A DNA stretch of 64,000 bases from Elioraea tepida (lineage in GTDB: Bacteria; Pseudomonadota; Alphaproteobacteria; Acetobacterales; Acetobacteraceae). The DNA lies in contig NZ_CP076448.1 in assembly GCF_019203965.1 (NCBI RefSeq), positions 186,001 through 250,000 of the forward strand, in the 5' to 3' direction. Under the pieces are notes generated by a model. It was not told where the DNA came from, made no database searches, and was given only the letters and a program-made list of their open reading frames with translations. Both the position numbers and the translations under genes were made by a program. Below, piece after piece: positions 25,230 to 33,135 of this stretch (positions are counted from its first letter, which is position 1; every line of letters begins with the position of its first letter).

Positions 25230-26291
25230 GCGGCCGAGCGTCCGTTCCGCCCATGCATAGAGGCGCCAGAGCGGCAGGACGAACAGGTTGCAGATCAGAA
25301 GCCGCACGAGGTGGAAGCCGAGCACGAGCGGCACGCCGAGATTCATCACCTTCGCGGTGATCGCCATCTCCGGCATGCCGCCCGGGGCGGTGCCGAGCAG
25401 TGTCGCCTGAAGCGGCAGGCGCGCCAGCACCACGCAGGCGAGCGCGATGCCCGTGGCGCACAGCGAGAGCAGCAGCATGTTGACGACACTCGCGACGACG
25501 AGGGGGCGGCTGCGGAACAGGAACTCGCGCGTGAGCCGCGCGCCGAGGGTCGCGCCCAGCGCAACTTGCGCGGCGTCGACGAGCGGCCCCGGCAGGCCAG
25601 ACAGCGGCCGCCCTGCCACCGCGAGGCAAAGAGAGACCAACACCGGCCCCATCATCCACGGGTTGGCGAGGCCCGTGCGGTGCATCAGGAACGCCCCGGT
25701 GACGGTCAGCGCGAACAGGACCGGCAGCATCGGCCACAAGACCGGCGGCGGGGTGAAGGAGAACACGTCCTGGCCGGATGTGCCGAAGGCGGCCATCGCG
25801 ACCGGGTAGGTCAGCACCACGAGCACCATGCGCAGCGTCTGCCCGAGCGTGACGGCGGGAACAGAGGCGCCGGCACGGGCGGCAAGCACCACCATGGCGA
25901 CGATGCCGCCAGGCACAGAGAGAAAGAACGCTGTCCTGGTGTCGAGCCTGCCGACCCGTGCCGTGACGCGTGAGACCGTCACGCCGGAGAGGACGGACGC
26001 GAAGCCCGCGAGCACGAGCGCAGGCAGGCTCGCGGCGAGCGCTTCGAGCACGGGCGGGGTGAAGGCCTGGCCGAAGCCGGTGCCGAGTACGATCAGAGCC
26101 GCTTGGCGGGCAACGGACGGCGCGGCGGGCGCGGCGCCGGCAAGGCCCGCGCCGGCGACCGCGACCATCGCGCCGATCATCCAGGCGAGCGGAATGCCGA
26201 GGCGATGGGCAGCGAAGCCTCCGAAGGCGGCAAGCGCGAGCGTCGCCGCCCAGAGGCCGGCCTGCCGCGCGGTGGCGCGTGGAGGTGCCAC
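25215..26291 (-). CDS. AbrB-family integral membrane protein
   Basis: A 358-residue polytopic membrane protein of the AbrB/AidB-regulator family (PF05145 type), with about ten hydrophobic helices arranged as two similar halves. Each half has the pattern of a Gly/Pro-rich turn before a helix (VPGGIVAMVVLAARAG in the first, APGGMPEMAITAKV in the second). Function is poorly defined; members are often annotated as regulators but look like transporters and are frequent near tripartite uptake or catabolic genes. It converges on the hydrolase gene with a 15-bp overlap. Confidence 0.8.
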   Translation of the reverse strand: MAPPRATARQAGLWAATLALAAFGGFAAHRLGIPLAWMIGAMVAVAGAGLAGAAPAAPSVARQAALIVLGTGFGQAFTPPVLEALAASLPALVLAGFASVLSGVTVSRVTARVGRLDTRTAFFLSVPGGIVAMVVLAARAGASVPAVTLGQTLRMVLVVLTYPVAMAAFGTSGQDVFSFTPPPVLWPMLPVLFALTVTGAFLMHRTGLANPWMMGPVLVSLCLAVAGRPLSGLPGPLVDAAQVALGATLGARLTREFLFRSRPLVVASVVNMLLLSLCATGIALACVVLARLPLQATLLGTAPGGMPEMAITAKVMNLGVPLVLGFHLVRLLICNLFVLPLWRLYAWAERTLGRSGGE

Positions 26292-26300
26292 AAGCGGCCG

Positions 26301-26570
26301 CTATCGATCTCCGCCGCGTGCGCCGCCGCCGGCGAACGCGTTGAACGTGATCAGCGTGAAGGTGTCCTTCACGCCGGGCAGGCCCTGGACCTTCTCGGTC
26401 ACGAACAGTCCCGGATCGTCGCCAGGCTCGAGATAGAACTTGCCGAGGAGGTCGTACTGGCCGGAGATCGAGTAGATCTCGGAGACTTCCGGGATCCGGT
26501 CCACCGCCTCGCGCGCCGTCTCGTAGGCTCGGCCCATCTCGCACTTGATCAGGACGAAGAGCGGTCGCAT
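26301..26570 (-). CDS. stand-alone Lrp/AsnC ligand-binding domain protein
   Basis: An 89-residue protein consisting only of the AsnC/Lrp C-terminal RAM domain, with no helix-turn-helix. Landmarks: FVLIKCEMGRAYETAREAVDRIPEVSEIYSISGQYDLL and the terminal DTFTLITF strand. The ~12 final residues (AGGGARGGDR) are Gly/Arg-rich. Such proteins oligomerise and bind small molecules, and can modulate full Lrp-type regulators. Stop lies 9 bp from the start of the AbrB-family gene, so the two are probably one leftward operon. Confidence 0.85.
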   Translation of the reverse strand: MRPLFVLIKCEMGRAYETAREAVDRIPEVSEIYSISGQYDLLGKFYLEPGDDPGLFVTEKVQGLPGVKDTFTLITFNAFAGGGARGGDR

Positions 26571-26899
26571 GCGATTCTCTCCCCGTTCGCTTGCGGGAGC
26601 CTATGGGGAGGGGCGGGGAGGGGCAAGCCGCCCCCGGCAGGCAGCCGGCTCGGCGCAACGCCGCTGCCGTCCTGCACCGCCCTGGCGCCGGCCGAGAAGC
26701 CGACCAGCGCTCGCGGTCTGCAGCGAGATCCGCGTCCACTGACCGTCGCGCGCCAGACGGCCGTGCTGCCCTGTGGCGGACCGATCGGGGCTCCGGCGTG
26801 GCGGCACATCTGGCGGCACATCTATTGCTAGGATTTTGACCTGTTGGGGCTCGGCTGGTGCCGATTGCGCCCAAGGCCTCGTGGGGAGACAAAGCACCC
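26571..26899. other. 329-bp intergenic region upstream of the peptide ABC ATPase
   Basis: Divergent region between the AsnC-like gene and the dppF-like gene. It holds a 12-bp tandem repeat at 26799-26822. The following 26821-26840 stretch (TCTATTGCTAGGATTTTGAC) is the only A+T-rich part and may include the rightward promoter. No gene is supported. Confidence 0.45.
26799..26822 (+). repeat. 12-bp perfect tandem repeat in intergenic DNA
   Basis: TGGCGGCACATC occurs twice without a gap (26799-26810, 26811-26822), immediately before the A+T-rich candidate promoter of the dppF-like gene. Confidence 0.9.
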
Positions 26900-27949
26900 A
26901 TGATCGCGACCGCGATGCGCGGGACGGACAGGAGAGACATTGGCGGCCCGGCCCAGCCGTTGCTCATCGTGCGCGACCTCAAGCGCCACTTCCCGATCAA
27001 GGGGGGCCTGTTCAACCGGTCCATCGGAACCGTGCAGGCGGTCGACGGCGTGTCGTTCACGGTGCTGAAAGGAGAGACGCTCGGCATCGTCGGGGAATCG
27101 GGTTGCGGCAAATCGACCACCGCGCGGCTTCTGATGCGTCTGATCGAGCCCGACTCGGGCGAGGTGATCTTCGACGGCGAGTCGGTGGGGCCCGGCGGGA
27201 TGTCGCTCACCGAGATGCGTCGGCAAATGCAGATGGTGTTCCAGGACAGCTACGCCTCGCTCAACCCGCGCCTGCCGATCGAGGACAGCATCGCCTTCGC
27301 GCCGACGGTTCACGGCGTGCCGAAGGCCAAGGCTCGGGCCAAGGCGCGGGAGCTTCTCGCCGCCGTCGGCCTCGCGCCGGAGCAGTTCGCCCGCCGCTAC
27401 CCACACGAGCTCTCGGGCGGGCAGAGGCAGCGGGTGAACATCGCGCGCGCGCTTGCTCTGGAGCCGCGCGTGATCGTGCTCGACGAGCCCGTCTCGGCGC
27501 TCGACAAGTCGGTCGAGGCACAGGTTCTGAACCTCCTCGTCGACCTCAAGCGCGCCTTCGGCCTCACCTATGTGTTCATCAGCCACGACCTGAACGTGGT
27601 GCAGTTCATCTCCGACCGTGTGCTTGTGATGTATCTTGGCCAGGTGGTCGAGATCGGGCCGGTCGAGAAGATCTACGGCGCGCCGCGCCACCCCTACACG
27701 CGCGCCTTGCTCGCCTCGCGCCCGTCGATGGACCCGGCGAAGAGGATGACCGAGCCGCCGCTGACCGGCGATCCACCGAACCCGATCAACCCTCCCTCCG
27801 GATGCCGCTTCCGCACGCGCTGCGCCTTCGCCGAAGCGGTGTGCGAAGCCAAGGCGCCCGCGCTTGTCGGGGCGGTGGCGGAGGATGATCATCTCGCGGC
27901 CTGCCACATGGCGGCGAAGGGCAGCGGCCACAGCCTCGCACCCGCTTGA
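26900..27949 (+). CDS. oligo/dipeptide-type ABC ATPase (DppF/OppF-like)
   Basis: A 349-residue ABC ATPase of the peptide/nickel group. N-terminal LIVRDLKRHFPIKGGLF is the OppF/DppF signature; Walker A GESGCGKST, Q-loop MVFQDSYASLNPR, signature [15 protein letters not shown], Walker B VIVLDEPVSALD and switch ISHDLNVV are intact. The C-terminal oligopeptide extension with cysteines (GCRFRTRCAFAEAVCEAK ... AACH) is present. Start uncertain: ATG 26900 chosen, 26915 and 26858 are alternatives. It is separated from its DppD-like partner by the AtzG-like and amidase genes; no permease or binding-protein gene is in the window. Confidence 0.9.
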   Translation: MIATAMRGTDRRDIGGPAQPLLIVRDLKRHFPIKGGLFNRSIGTVQAVDGVSFTVLKGETLGIVGESGCGKSTTARLLMRLIEPDSGEVIFDGESVGPGGMSLTEMRRQMQMVFQDSYASLNPRLPIEDSIAFAPTVHGVPKAKARAKARELLAAVGLAPEQFARRYPHELSGGQRQRVNIARALALEPRVIVLDEPVSALDKSVEAQVLNLLVDLKRAFGLTYVFISHDLNVVQFISDRVLVMYLGQVVEIGPVEKIYGAPRHPYTRALLASRPSMDPAKRMTEPPLTGDPPNPINPPSGCRFRTRCAFAEAVCEAKAPALVGAVAEDDHLAACHMAAKGSGHSLAPA

Positions 27950-27962
27950 GAGGAAAGTGCGT

Positions 27963-28166
27963 ATGACAGGTTTCGATGCCAGGGCGGTGAAGGCCATCCT
28001 CGAGGGCCTGCACGGGGTCGCCGTCTCGGAGGAGCGCGCCGCCGCGATCGCGCGCGACATCACCACGCTCGCTCGCGGTGTGCGCGAGGCGGCGAAGCGT
28101 CTTGCCTTCGAGGAGGAGCCGCAGGGCTTCGCCGCAACCCTCGCTGCGCTCGCGCCGAAGGGATGA
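27963..28166 (+). CDS. AtzG-like small amidase-associated protein
   Basis: A 67-residue helical protein whose length, pattern and position match the AtzG/DUF4089-like small subunit that binds the amidase AtzE. Visible features: a short N-terminal helix (ARAVKAILEGLHG), an EERAAAIARDITTLARGVREAA helix and the terminal FEEEPQGFAATL segment typical of the family. ATG at 27963, 13 bp after the dppF-like stop and following GAGAGGAAA. It overlaps the amidase start by 4 bp (ATGA), so equimolar production is likely. The assignment rests on context plus pattern. Confidence 0.68.
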   Translation: MTGFDARAVKAILEGLHGVAVSEERAAAIARDITTLARGVREAAKRLAFEEEPQGFAATLAALAPKG

Positions 28167-29575
28167 CCGACGCTCCCGCGAGCGTGGCGGAGGAGGGGGC
28201 GGAGACGCTCACGGAGGCGCTCGACGCGCTTGCGTCCGGGCGCACGACGGCGGAGGCGCTCACCGAGCGGGCGATCGCGCGCGCCCGTGCCTGGCAGCCG
28301 CAGATCAACGCTTTCATCCGGCTCGACGCCGAGGCCGCGCGTGCCGCCGCCCGCTTCGCGCGGGCGGGGCCGCTCGCCGGCGTGCCGATGGCGCACAAGG
28401 ACATGATCTACCGCAGCGGCCGCGTCAGCACCTGCGGCAGCACGCTTCGGCGAAACTGGGTCGCTCCCGTGACCGCCACCGTGCTCGCCCGTCTCGACAC
28501 GGCCGGCGCGATCGACCTCGGCACCTTGAACATGAGCGAGTGGGCGGGCGGGGCCACGGGCCACAACATCCATTTCGGGGATGCATGCAATCCCTGGAAC
28601 CCGGCGCACGTCACGGGTGGCTCCTCCTCGGGCAGTGCCGCAGCCGTCGCCGCCGGGATCGTGTTCGCGGCCCTCGGCTCCGACACCGGCGGGTCAATCC
28701 GGGTGCCGGCCGCGTGCTGCGGTGTCGCCGGGCTCAAACCCACCTGGGGGCGCATCTCGCGCGCAGGCGTCATGCCGCGCGCCCCGAGCCTCGACGTCAT
28801 CGGCCCGATCGCGCGCACGGTCGAGGACATCGCTGCGGTGCTCGCGGTGATCGCCGGCCCCGATCCCGCCGATCCGACGGCGGCAGACGTTCCGGTACCG
28901 GATTATCGTGCCGCCGCGAAGGCGGATGCCCGCGGCATGACGCTCGCCGTGCCCGAGGGGTGGTTCCACGAGGAGCTCGACACTTCCGTCGCCGCGGCGC
29001 TCGAGGCGGCGCGGCGCGTGTTCGAGGACTTGGGCGTGCGCGTCATTCCGGTGTCGCTGCCTGACCTTCCCGCGCTGTTCACGCTTCAGGCGGTGGTGAC
29101 GATGGCGGAGGCGGCGGCCCTGCACGCGCCGATCATGCGGTCCTACCCGGGCTCTTATGCCCGCGGCCTGTTCGAGCGCCAACAGACGGCTCTCGCCATC
29201 CCGGCCGCGACCTATCTCGATGCGCTTCGGCTTCGCGGCCCGATGCTTCGGCGCTTCTGTGCCGCCGCCTTCGCTGAGGCCGACGCGCTCCTTGTGCCGG
29301 CGCTGCCTTGCGAGGTGCCGACGCGCGCCGAAACCGATGTCGAGGCCTCGGGCGACTGGGGGGCAGTGCATGCGCGGATGGTGCGCAACACCCGCGCCTT
29401 CAACTATCTCGGCCTGCCCGCGCTCGCCGTTCCCTGCGGCGTGACCGCCAATGGGTTGCCGACCGCCTTCCAGCTCGCCGGCCCGCCCTTCGCCGAGGCC
29501 TCTCTCATCCGCCTCGGCTGCGCCTATCAGCGCGCGACCGACTGGCACCGGCGGCTGCCGCCGCTTCCGTCGTGA
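28163..29575 (+). CDS. amidase (AtzE-like context, second of three)
   Basis: A 470-residue amidase-signature hydrolase. Lys in PMAHKDMIYR, glycine-rich TGGSSSGSAAAVAAG, and nucleophile region GSDTGGSIRVPAACCG. Translationally coupled to the AtzG-like gene, as atzG-atzE are, but the body is not close enough to call 1-carboxybiuret hydrolase. Clearly paralogous to the amidase at 45297-46715: shared AHKDM(I/F)YR, CNPWNPAH/RNPWNPAH, FNYLGLPAL and terminal TDWH segments. Encoded between two peptide-transporter ATPases, so the substrate may be an imported amidated peptide or carbamoyl compound. Confidence 0.88.
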   Translation: MTDAPASVAEEGAETLTEALDALASGRTTAEALTERAIARARAWQPQINAFIRLDAEAARAAARFARAGPLAGVPMAHKDMIYRSGRVSTCGSTLRRNWVAPVTATVLARLDTAGAIDLGTLNMSEWAGGATGHNIHFGDACNPWNPAHVTGGSSSGSAAAVAAGIVFAALGSDTGGSIRVPAACCGVAGLKPTWGRISRAGVMPRAPSLDVIGPIARTVEDIAAVLAVIAGPDPADPTAADVPVPDYRAAAKADARGMTLAVPEGWFHEELDTSVAAALEAARRVFEDLGVRVIPVSLPDLPALFTLQAVVTMAEAAALHAPIMRSYPGSYARGLFERQQTALAIPAATYLDALRLRGPMLRRFCAAAFAEADALLVPALPCEVPTRAETDVEASGDWGAVHARMVRNTRAFNYLGLPALAVPCGVTANGLPTAFQLAGPPFAEASLIRLGCAYQRATDWHRRLPPLPS

Positions 29576-29583
29576 GTGACGCC

Positions 29584-30588
29584 ATGCAGACAGCACAGCT
29601 CGATGCGCCCGCTGCCGGCACTGCCGCACCGCTCTTGTCGGTGCGCGACCTCACGGTTCGGTTCGTCTCGAAGGAGGCAACCGTGCATGCGGTCAACGGC
29701 GTTTCCTTCACCCTCGACCCGGGCGAGGTGCTCGTCATCCTCGGCGAGAGCGGCTCGGGCAAGTCGGTCTCGCTGCGCGCCCTGATGCGGCTTCTGCCGC
29801 CGAAGAAGACGGTGATCGGCGGCTCGATCTTGATCGCGGGAGAGGACGTGCTCGCGATGGACGAGCGCGCGCTCGAGGATTTCCGCGGCGGCGTCGTCTC
29901 GATGATCTTCCAGGAACCGATGACGGCGCTCGACCCTGTGTTCACCATCGGGCGGCAGATCGCGGAGACGATCATCCGGCACGAGGGGGTGAGCCGGGCG
30001 GCGGCGGAGGCGCGCGCTCTCGAGCTCCTCGAGCTCGTGCAGATCCCGTCCGCGAAACGCCGGCTCGCAAGCTATCCGCACGAGCTCTCGGGCGGCCTGC
30101 GGCAGCGGGCGATGATCGCGATCGCGCTTGCCTGCCGCCCCAAGCTCCTGCTTGCTGACGAGCCGACCACGGCGCTCGACGCCACCGTGCAGATCCAAAT
30201 CCTCTTGCTGCTCCGCCGGCTGCAGCGCGAGCTCGGCATGGGCGTGATCTTCGTGACCCACGATCTCGGCGTGGCCGGCGAGATCGCCGATCGTGTGGCG
30301 GTGATGTATGCGGGCCGGTTCGTCGAGGAGGGGCCGGTGGGAGAGGTGATGCGTCGGCCCCTGCACCCCTATACCCAGGGGCTGATCGGCTCGACGGTTC
30401 ATGCCGGCCTCCGCGGAACGCGGCTTGCCGCGATCCCTGGCGCGCCACCCAATCTCGCGCGTCGTCCCGAGGGCTGCGCCTTCGCCCCCCGCTGCAGCCT
30501 TGCCGACGATGCTTGCCGCGCCGCTCCGCCGGACGAGCGCCGGCCTGTGCCATTCCACATGGCGCGCTGCCTGCGCGTTGACGCCTGA
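29584..30588 (+). CDS. oligo/dipeptide-type ABC ATPase (DppD/OppD-like)
   Basis: A 334-residue ABC ATPase of the peptide group. Walker A GESGSGKSV, Q-loop MIFQEPMTALDPVF, signature LSGGLRQRAMIAIAL, Walker B LLLADEPTTALD and switch VTHDLGVAGE. The C-terminal extension with a Cys cluster (GCAFAPRCSLADDAC) is as in OppD/DppD. ATG at 29584; an in-frame GTG at 29572 overlaps the amidase stop (GTGA) and may be the real coupled start. Partner of the DppF-like ATPase at 26900-27949. Confidence 0.9.
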   Translation: MQTAQLDAPAAGTAAPLLSVRDLTVRFVSKEATVHAVNGVSFTLDPGEVLVILGESGSGKSVSLRALMRLLPPKKTVIGGSILIAGEDVLAMDERALEDFRGGVVSMIFQEPMTALDPVFTIGRQIAETIIRHEGVSRAAAEARALELLELVQIPSAKRRLASYPHELSGGLRQRAMIAIALACRPKLLLADEPTTALDATVQIQILLLLRRLQRELGMGVIFVTHDLGVAGEIADRVAVMYAGRFVEEGPVGEVMRRPLHPYTQGLIGSTVHAGLRGTRLAAIPGAPPNLARRPEGCAFAPRCSLADDACRAAPPDERRPVPFHMARCLRVDA

Positions 30589-30628
30589 GGTGGTCGCCGT
30601 GGCATCCTGCCGGTGAGGGAGCGACGGG

Positions 30629-32974
30629 ATGGATAGTGTTGAGCGGCGCTTCGGCATCGGCCAGCCGGTGCGTCGGACCGAGGACCCGAGGCTTCTGCGC
30701 GGCGATGGCCGTTTCACCGACGACGTCGCGGCGCTCACGGGCGGCGCGCTGCACGCTGTGTTCGTGCGCAGTCCGCACGCGCACGCGCTCATCCGCGGGA
30801 TCGACGTGCGCGCTGCGCTCGCCCTCCCCGGCGTCGTCGCGGTGGTCACCGGAGAGGAGCTGCGCGCCGCAGGCCGCGGCCACCTGCCCTGCGAGGTGCC
30901 GATCACCCAGGCCGACGGGACGCCCGCCCGTTACCCGAGGCGGCTTGCGCTGCCGCACGACGTGGTCAGCCACGTCGGCGAGGCGGTGGCGATGGTGGTG
31001 GCCGAGACGGAGGCGGCGGCGCGTGACGGGGCCGAGGCGGTGGCCGTCGACTGGGAGCCGCTTCCGCCCGTGATCGGCCTCTCCCAGGCACGCACCGCGC
31101 CGGCGATCCACCCGGACGTGCCCGGAAACCGCGTGTTCCTGTGGCAGGCGGGGGACGCGGCGGCCACAGAACGCGCCTTCGCCTCAGCCGCGAATGTGGT
31201 CGAAACACGGCTTCGCGTCACCCGCGTCGCCCCTGCGCCGCTCGAGACGCGCGCGGCGATCGCAGAGTACGACCGCGGAACGGGACGCTGGACCCTCACC
31301 ACCGCCACCCAGGGAACAGCCGAGGCGCATGGCGAACTCACGGGCTTCGCCCTCGCAACCCCGCGCCAGGCGCTCCGGATCGTCACACCCGATGTCGGCG
31401 GCGGGTTCGGGATGAAGAACCACGCCTACCCCGAGCACGTGGCGCTTTTGCATGCCGCTGAGCGGCTCGGCCGGCCGGTGCGCTGGTCAGCCGAGCGGAC
31501 GGAGGCTTTCCTCTCCGACAGTGCCGGGCGCGACCACGAGATCGAGATCGCGCTCGCCTTCGATCCAGGGCACCGGATCACAGCCGTTCGCTGGCACTGG
31601 GTGTCGGATCTCGGCGCCTGGTGCGCCGGCGCCGGGCCCTTCGTCGCGACCCTCGGCGCGCCCCGGATCGCCGCCGGCCCCTACGCCATCGGCACCTACC
31701 ACCTCGTGAGCGAGGGCTATCTCACCACCACCGCCCCGATCGATGCCTATCGCGGCGCCGGCAAGCCGGAGGCCGCCTTCGTCCTCGAGGTCGCGCTCGA
31801 CCGGGCGGCGCGTCGCCTCGGCCTCGACCCGGTGGCCCTGCGTCGGATCAACCTCGTCCCCCCGGAGGCGATGCCCTACCGCTCCGTCACCGGACAGGTG
31901 TTCGACAGCGGCGACTTCCCGCGCCTGCTCGCGGCCGCCGAGGCCCTGGCCGAGCGTGCCGGCTTCGCGGCGCGGCGCGAGGCGGCGCGCAAGCGAGGGC
32001 GGCTGCGCGGCCTCGGCCTTGCCTACTACATCGAGCCCTCCGGGTTCCGCGACAATCGCGTGATGCTTGCCTTCGACCGCACGGGCGGGGTCACCCTCAC
32101 CACCTCTGCCGTGAGCAACGGGCAGCCGCACGCGACCGTGCTTGCCCAGATCCTGCACGAGCGGCTCCGCATCCCGTTCGACCGGATCAGGGTCGTGCAG
32201 GGAGACAGTGACGTGACCGGGTATGCCTCCGGGACGGCGGGGTCGCGCAGCCTCACGCTCTCGGGCATCGGCATACACCGCTGCGCCGAGGCCATCGAAG
32301 CCAAGGGCAGGCGGATCGCGGCGCGTCTTCTCGAGGTGTCGGACGCCGACATCGTCGCCGACCGTGGCGTGTTCCGCGTCACCGGAACGGATCGGGCGGT
32401 GACCCTCGAGGCGGTGGCCAAAGCGGCGTGGAGCCCGGCCTTCGTTCCGGAGGACGAGAGCCTCGGGCTTGAGGCCTCCGCCCACCCGGTGCAGCGCGTG
32501 CCGAACTATCCGAACGGCTGCCATGTGGCCGAGGTCGAGATCGACCCGGAGACGGGCAGGGTGGAGCTTGTTGCCTACACGGCGGTCAACGACTTCGGCG
32601 TCGTCGTGAACCCGCTCACCCTCGCGGGGCAGGTGATGGGGGGAATCGCCCAAGGGGCGGGGCAGGTCCTGCTCGAGGAGCTGGTGCACGACCCGGACAC
32701 CGGCCAGGTGCTCACCGCGAGCCTGATGGACTACGCGCTCCCGCGCGCCGACGACCTTCCACCCTTACGCACCGCGACGATTGAGATCCCCTGCACCACA
32801 AACCCACTCGGGGTGAAGGGCTGCGGCGAGGCGGGCTGCGCTGGGTCGCTTCCGGCGGTGCTGAACGCCATCGAGGATGCGCTCGCTTCCGCCGGCGCCG
32901 GCCCGATCGACATGCCCGCCACACCTGAGCGTGTGTGGCGGGCGCTGCGGGAGGCGCCGAACACGCGCGCGTGA
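30629..32974 (+). CDS. xanthine dehydrogenase-family molybdopterin-binding large subunit (orphan)
   Basis: A 781-residue molybdenum hydroxylase large subunit (CO dehydrogenase/xanthine dehydrogenase/nicotinate type). Landmarks: RRTEDPRLLRGDGRFTDD at the start, VGGGFGMKNHAYPEHV, the active-site loop AYRGAGKPEA and the catalytic Glu in GVKGCGEAGCAGSLPA. The AYRGAGKPEA loop is not the AYRCSFR of aerobic CO dehydrogenase, so CO is unlikely as substrate. No [2Fe-2S] small subunit or FAD medium subunit is adjacent, although a functional enzyme normally needs both. It follows the peptide ATPase by 40 bp and may be in the same transcript; N-heterocycle or aldehyde oxidation is a guess. Confidence 0.88.
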   Translation: MDSVERRFGIGQPVRRTEDPRLLRGDGRFTDDVAALTGGALHAVFVRSPHAHALIRGIDVRAALALPGVVAVVTGEELRAAGRGHLPCEVPITQADGTPARYPRRLALPHDVVSHVGEAVAMVVAETEAAARDGAEAVAVDWEPLPPVIGLSQARTAPAIHPDVPGNRVFLWQAGDAAATERAFASAANVVETRLRVTRVAPAPLETRAAIAEYDRGTGRWTLTTATQGTAEAHGELTGFALATPRQALRIVTPDVGGGFGMKNHAYPEHVALLHAAERLGRPVRWSAERTEAFLSDSAGRDHEIEIALAFDPGHRITAVRWHWVSDLGAWCAGAGPFVATLGAPRIAAGPYAIGTYHLVSEGYLTTTAPIDAYRGAGKPEAAFVLEVALDRAARRLGLDPVALRRINLVPPEAMPYRSVTGQVFDSGDFPRLLAAAEALAERAGFAARREAARKRGRLRGLGLAYYIEPSGFRDNRVMLAFDRTGGVTLTTSAVSNGQPHATVLAQILHERLRIPFDRIRVVQGDSDVTGYASGTAGSRSLTLSGIGIHRCAEAIEAKGRRIAARLLEVSDADIVADRGVFRVTGTDRAVTLEAVAKAAWSPAFVPEDESLGLEASAHPVQRVPNYPNGCHVAEVEIDPETGRVELVAYTAVNDFGVVVNPLTLAGQVMGGIAQGAGQVLLEELVHDPDTGQVLTASLMDYALPRADDLPPLRTATIEIPCTTNPLGVKGCGEAGCAGSLPAVLNAIEDALASAGAGPIDMPATPERVWRALREAPNTRA

Positions 32975-32994
32975 GCGGGCGTTGCGGTGGGCGG

Positions 32995-33024
32995 CCCCGT
33001 TCCCTTCTTGCTGGAGGAACGGGG
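32995..33024 (+). terminator. stem-loop after the molybdenum hydroxylase gene
   Basis: Perfect 9-bp inverted repeat CCCCGTTCC (32995-33003) / GGAACGGGG (33016-33024) with a 12-nt loop, 20 bp past the stop. No T-run follows, so it may act as a 3' end stabiliser or Rho-assisted terminator rather than an intrinsic one. It insulates the upstream operon from the RND operon. Confidence 0.5.
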
Positions 33025-33135
33025 GCGTTACATATCGTCACGTATCGTTTCGCTTCGCGCGTTGCGGCCGCTTCGGCCCGATGGCAGGGTTCCCGGCAGG
33101 AGAGGCGCAGGCATCAGGGGAGCACCGGCGCGCTC

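Noticed and set aside
25156-27210. 684-codon minus-strand frame across the AbrB-family and AsnC-like genes
   Set aside because: Shadow frame of the real AbrB and AsnC genes, Arg/Pro-rich in its later part.
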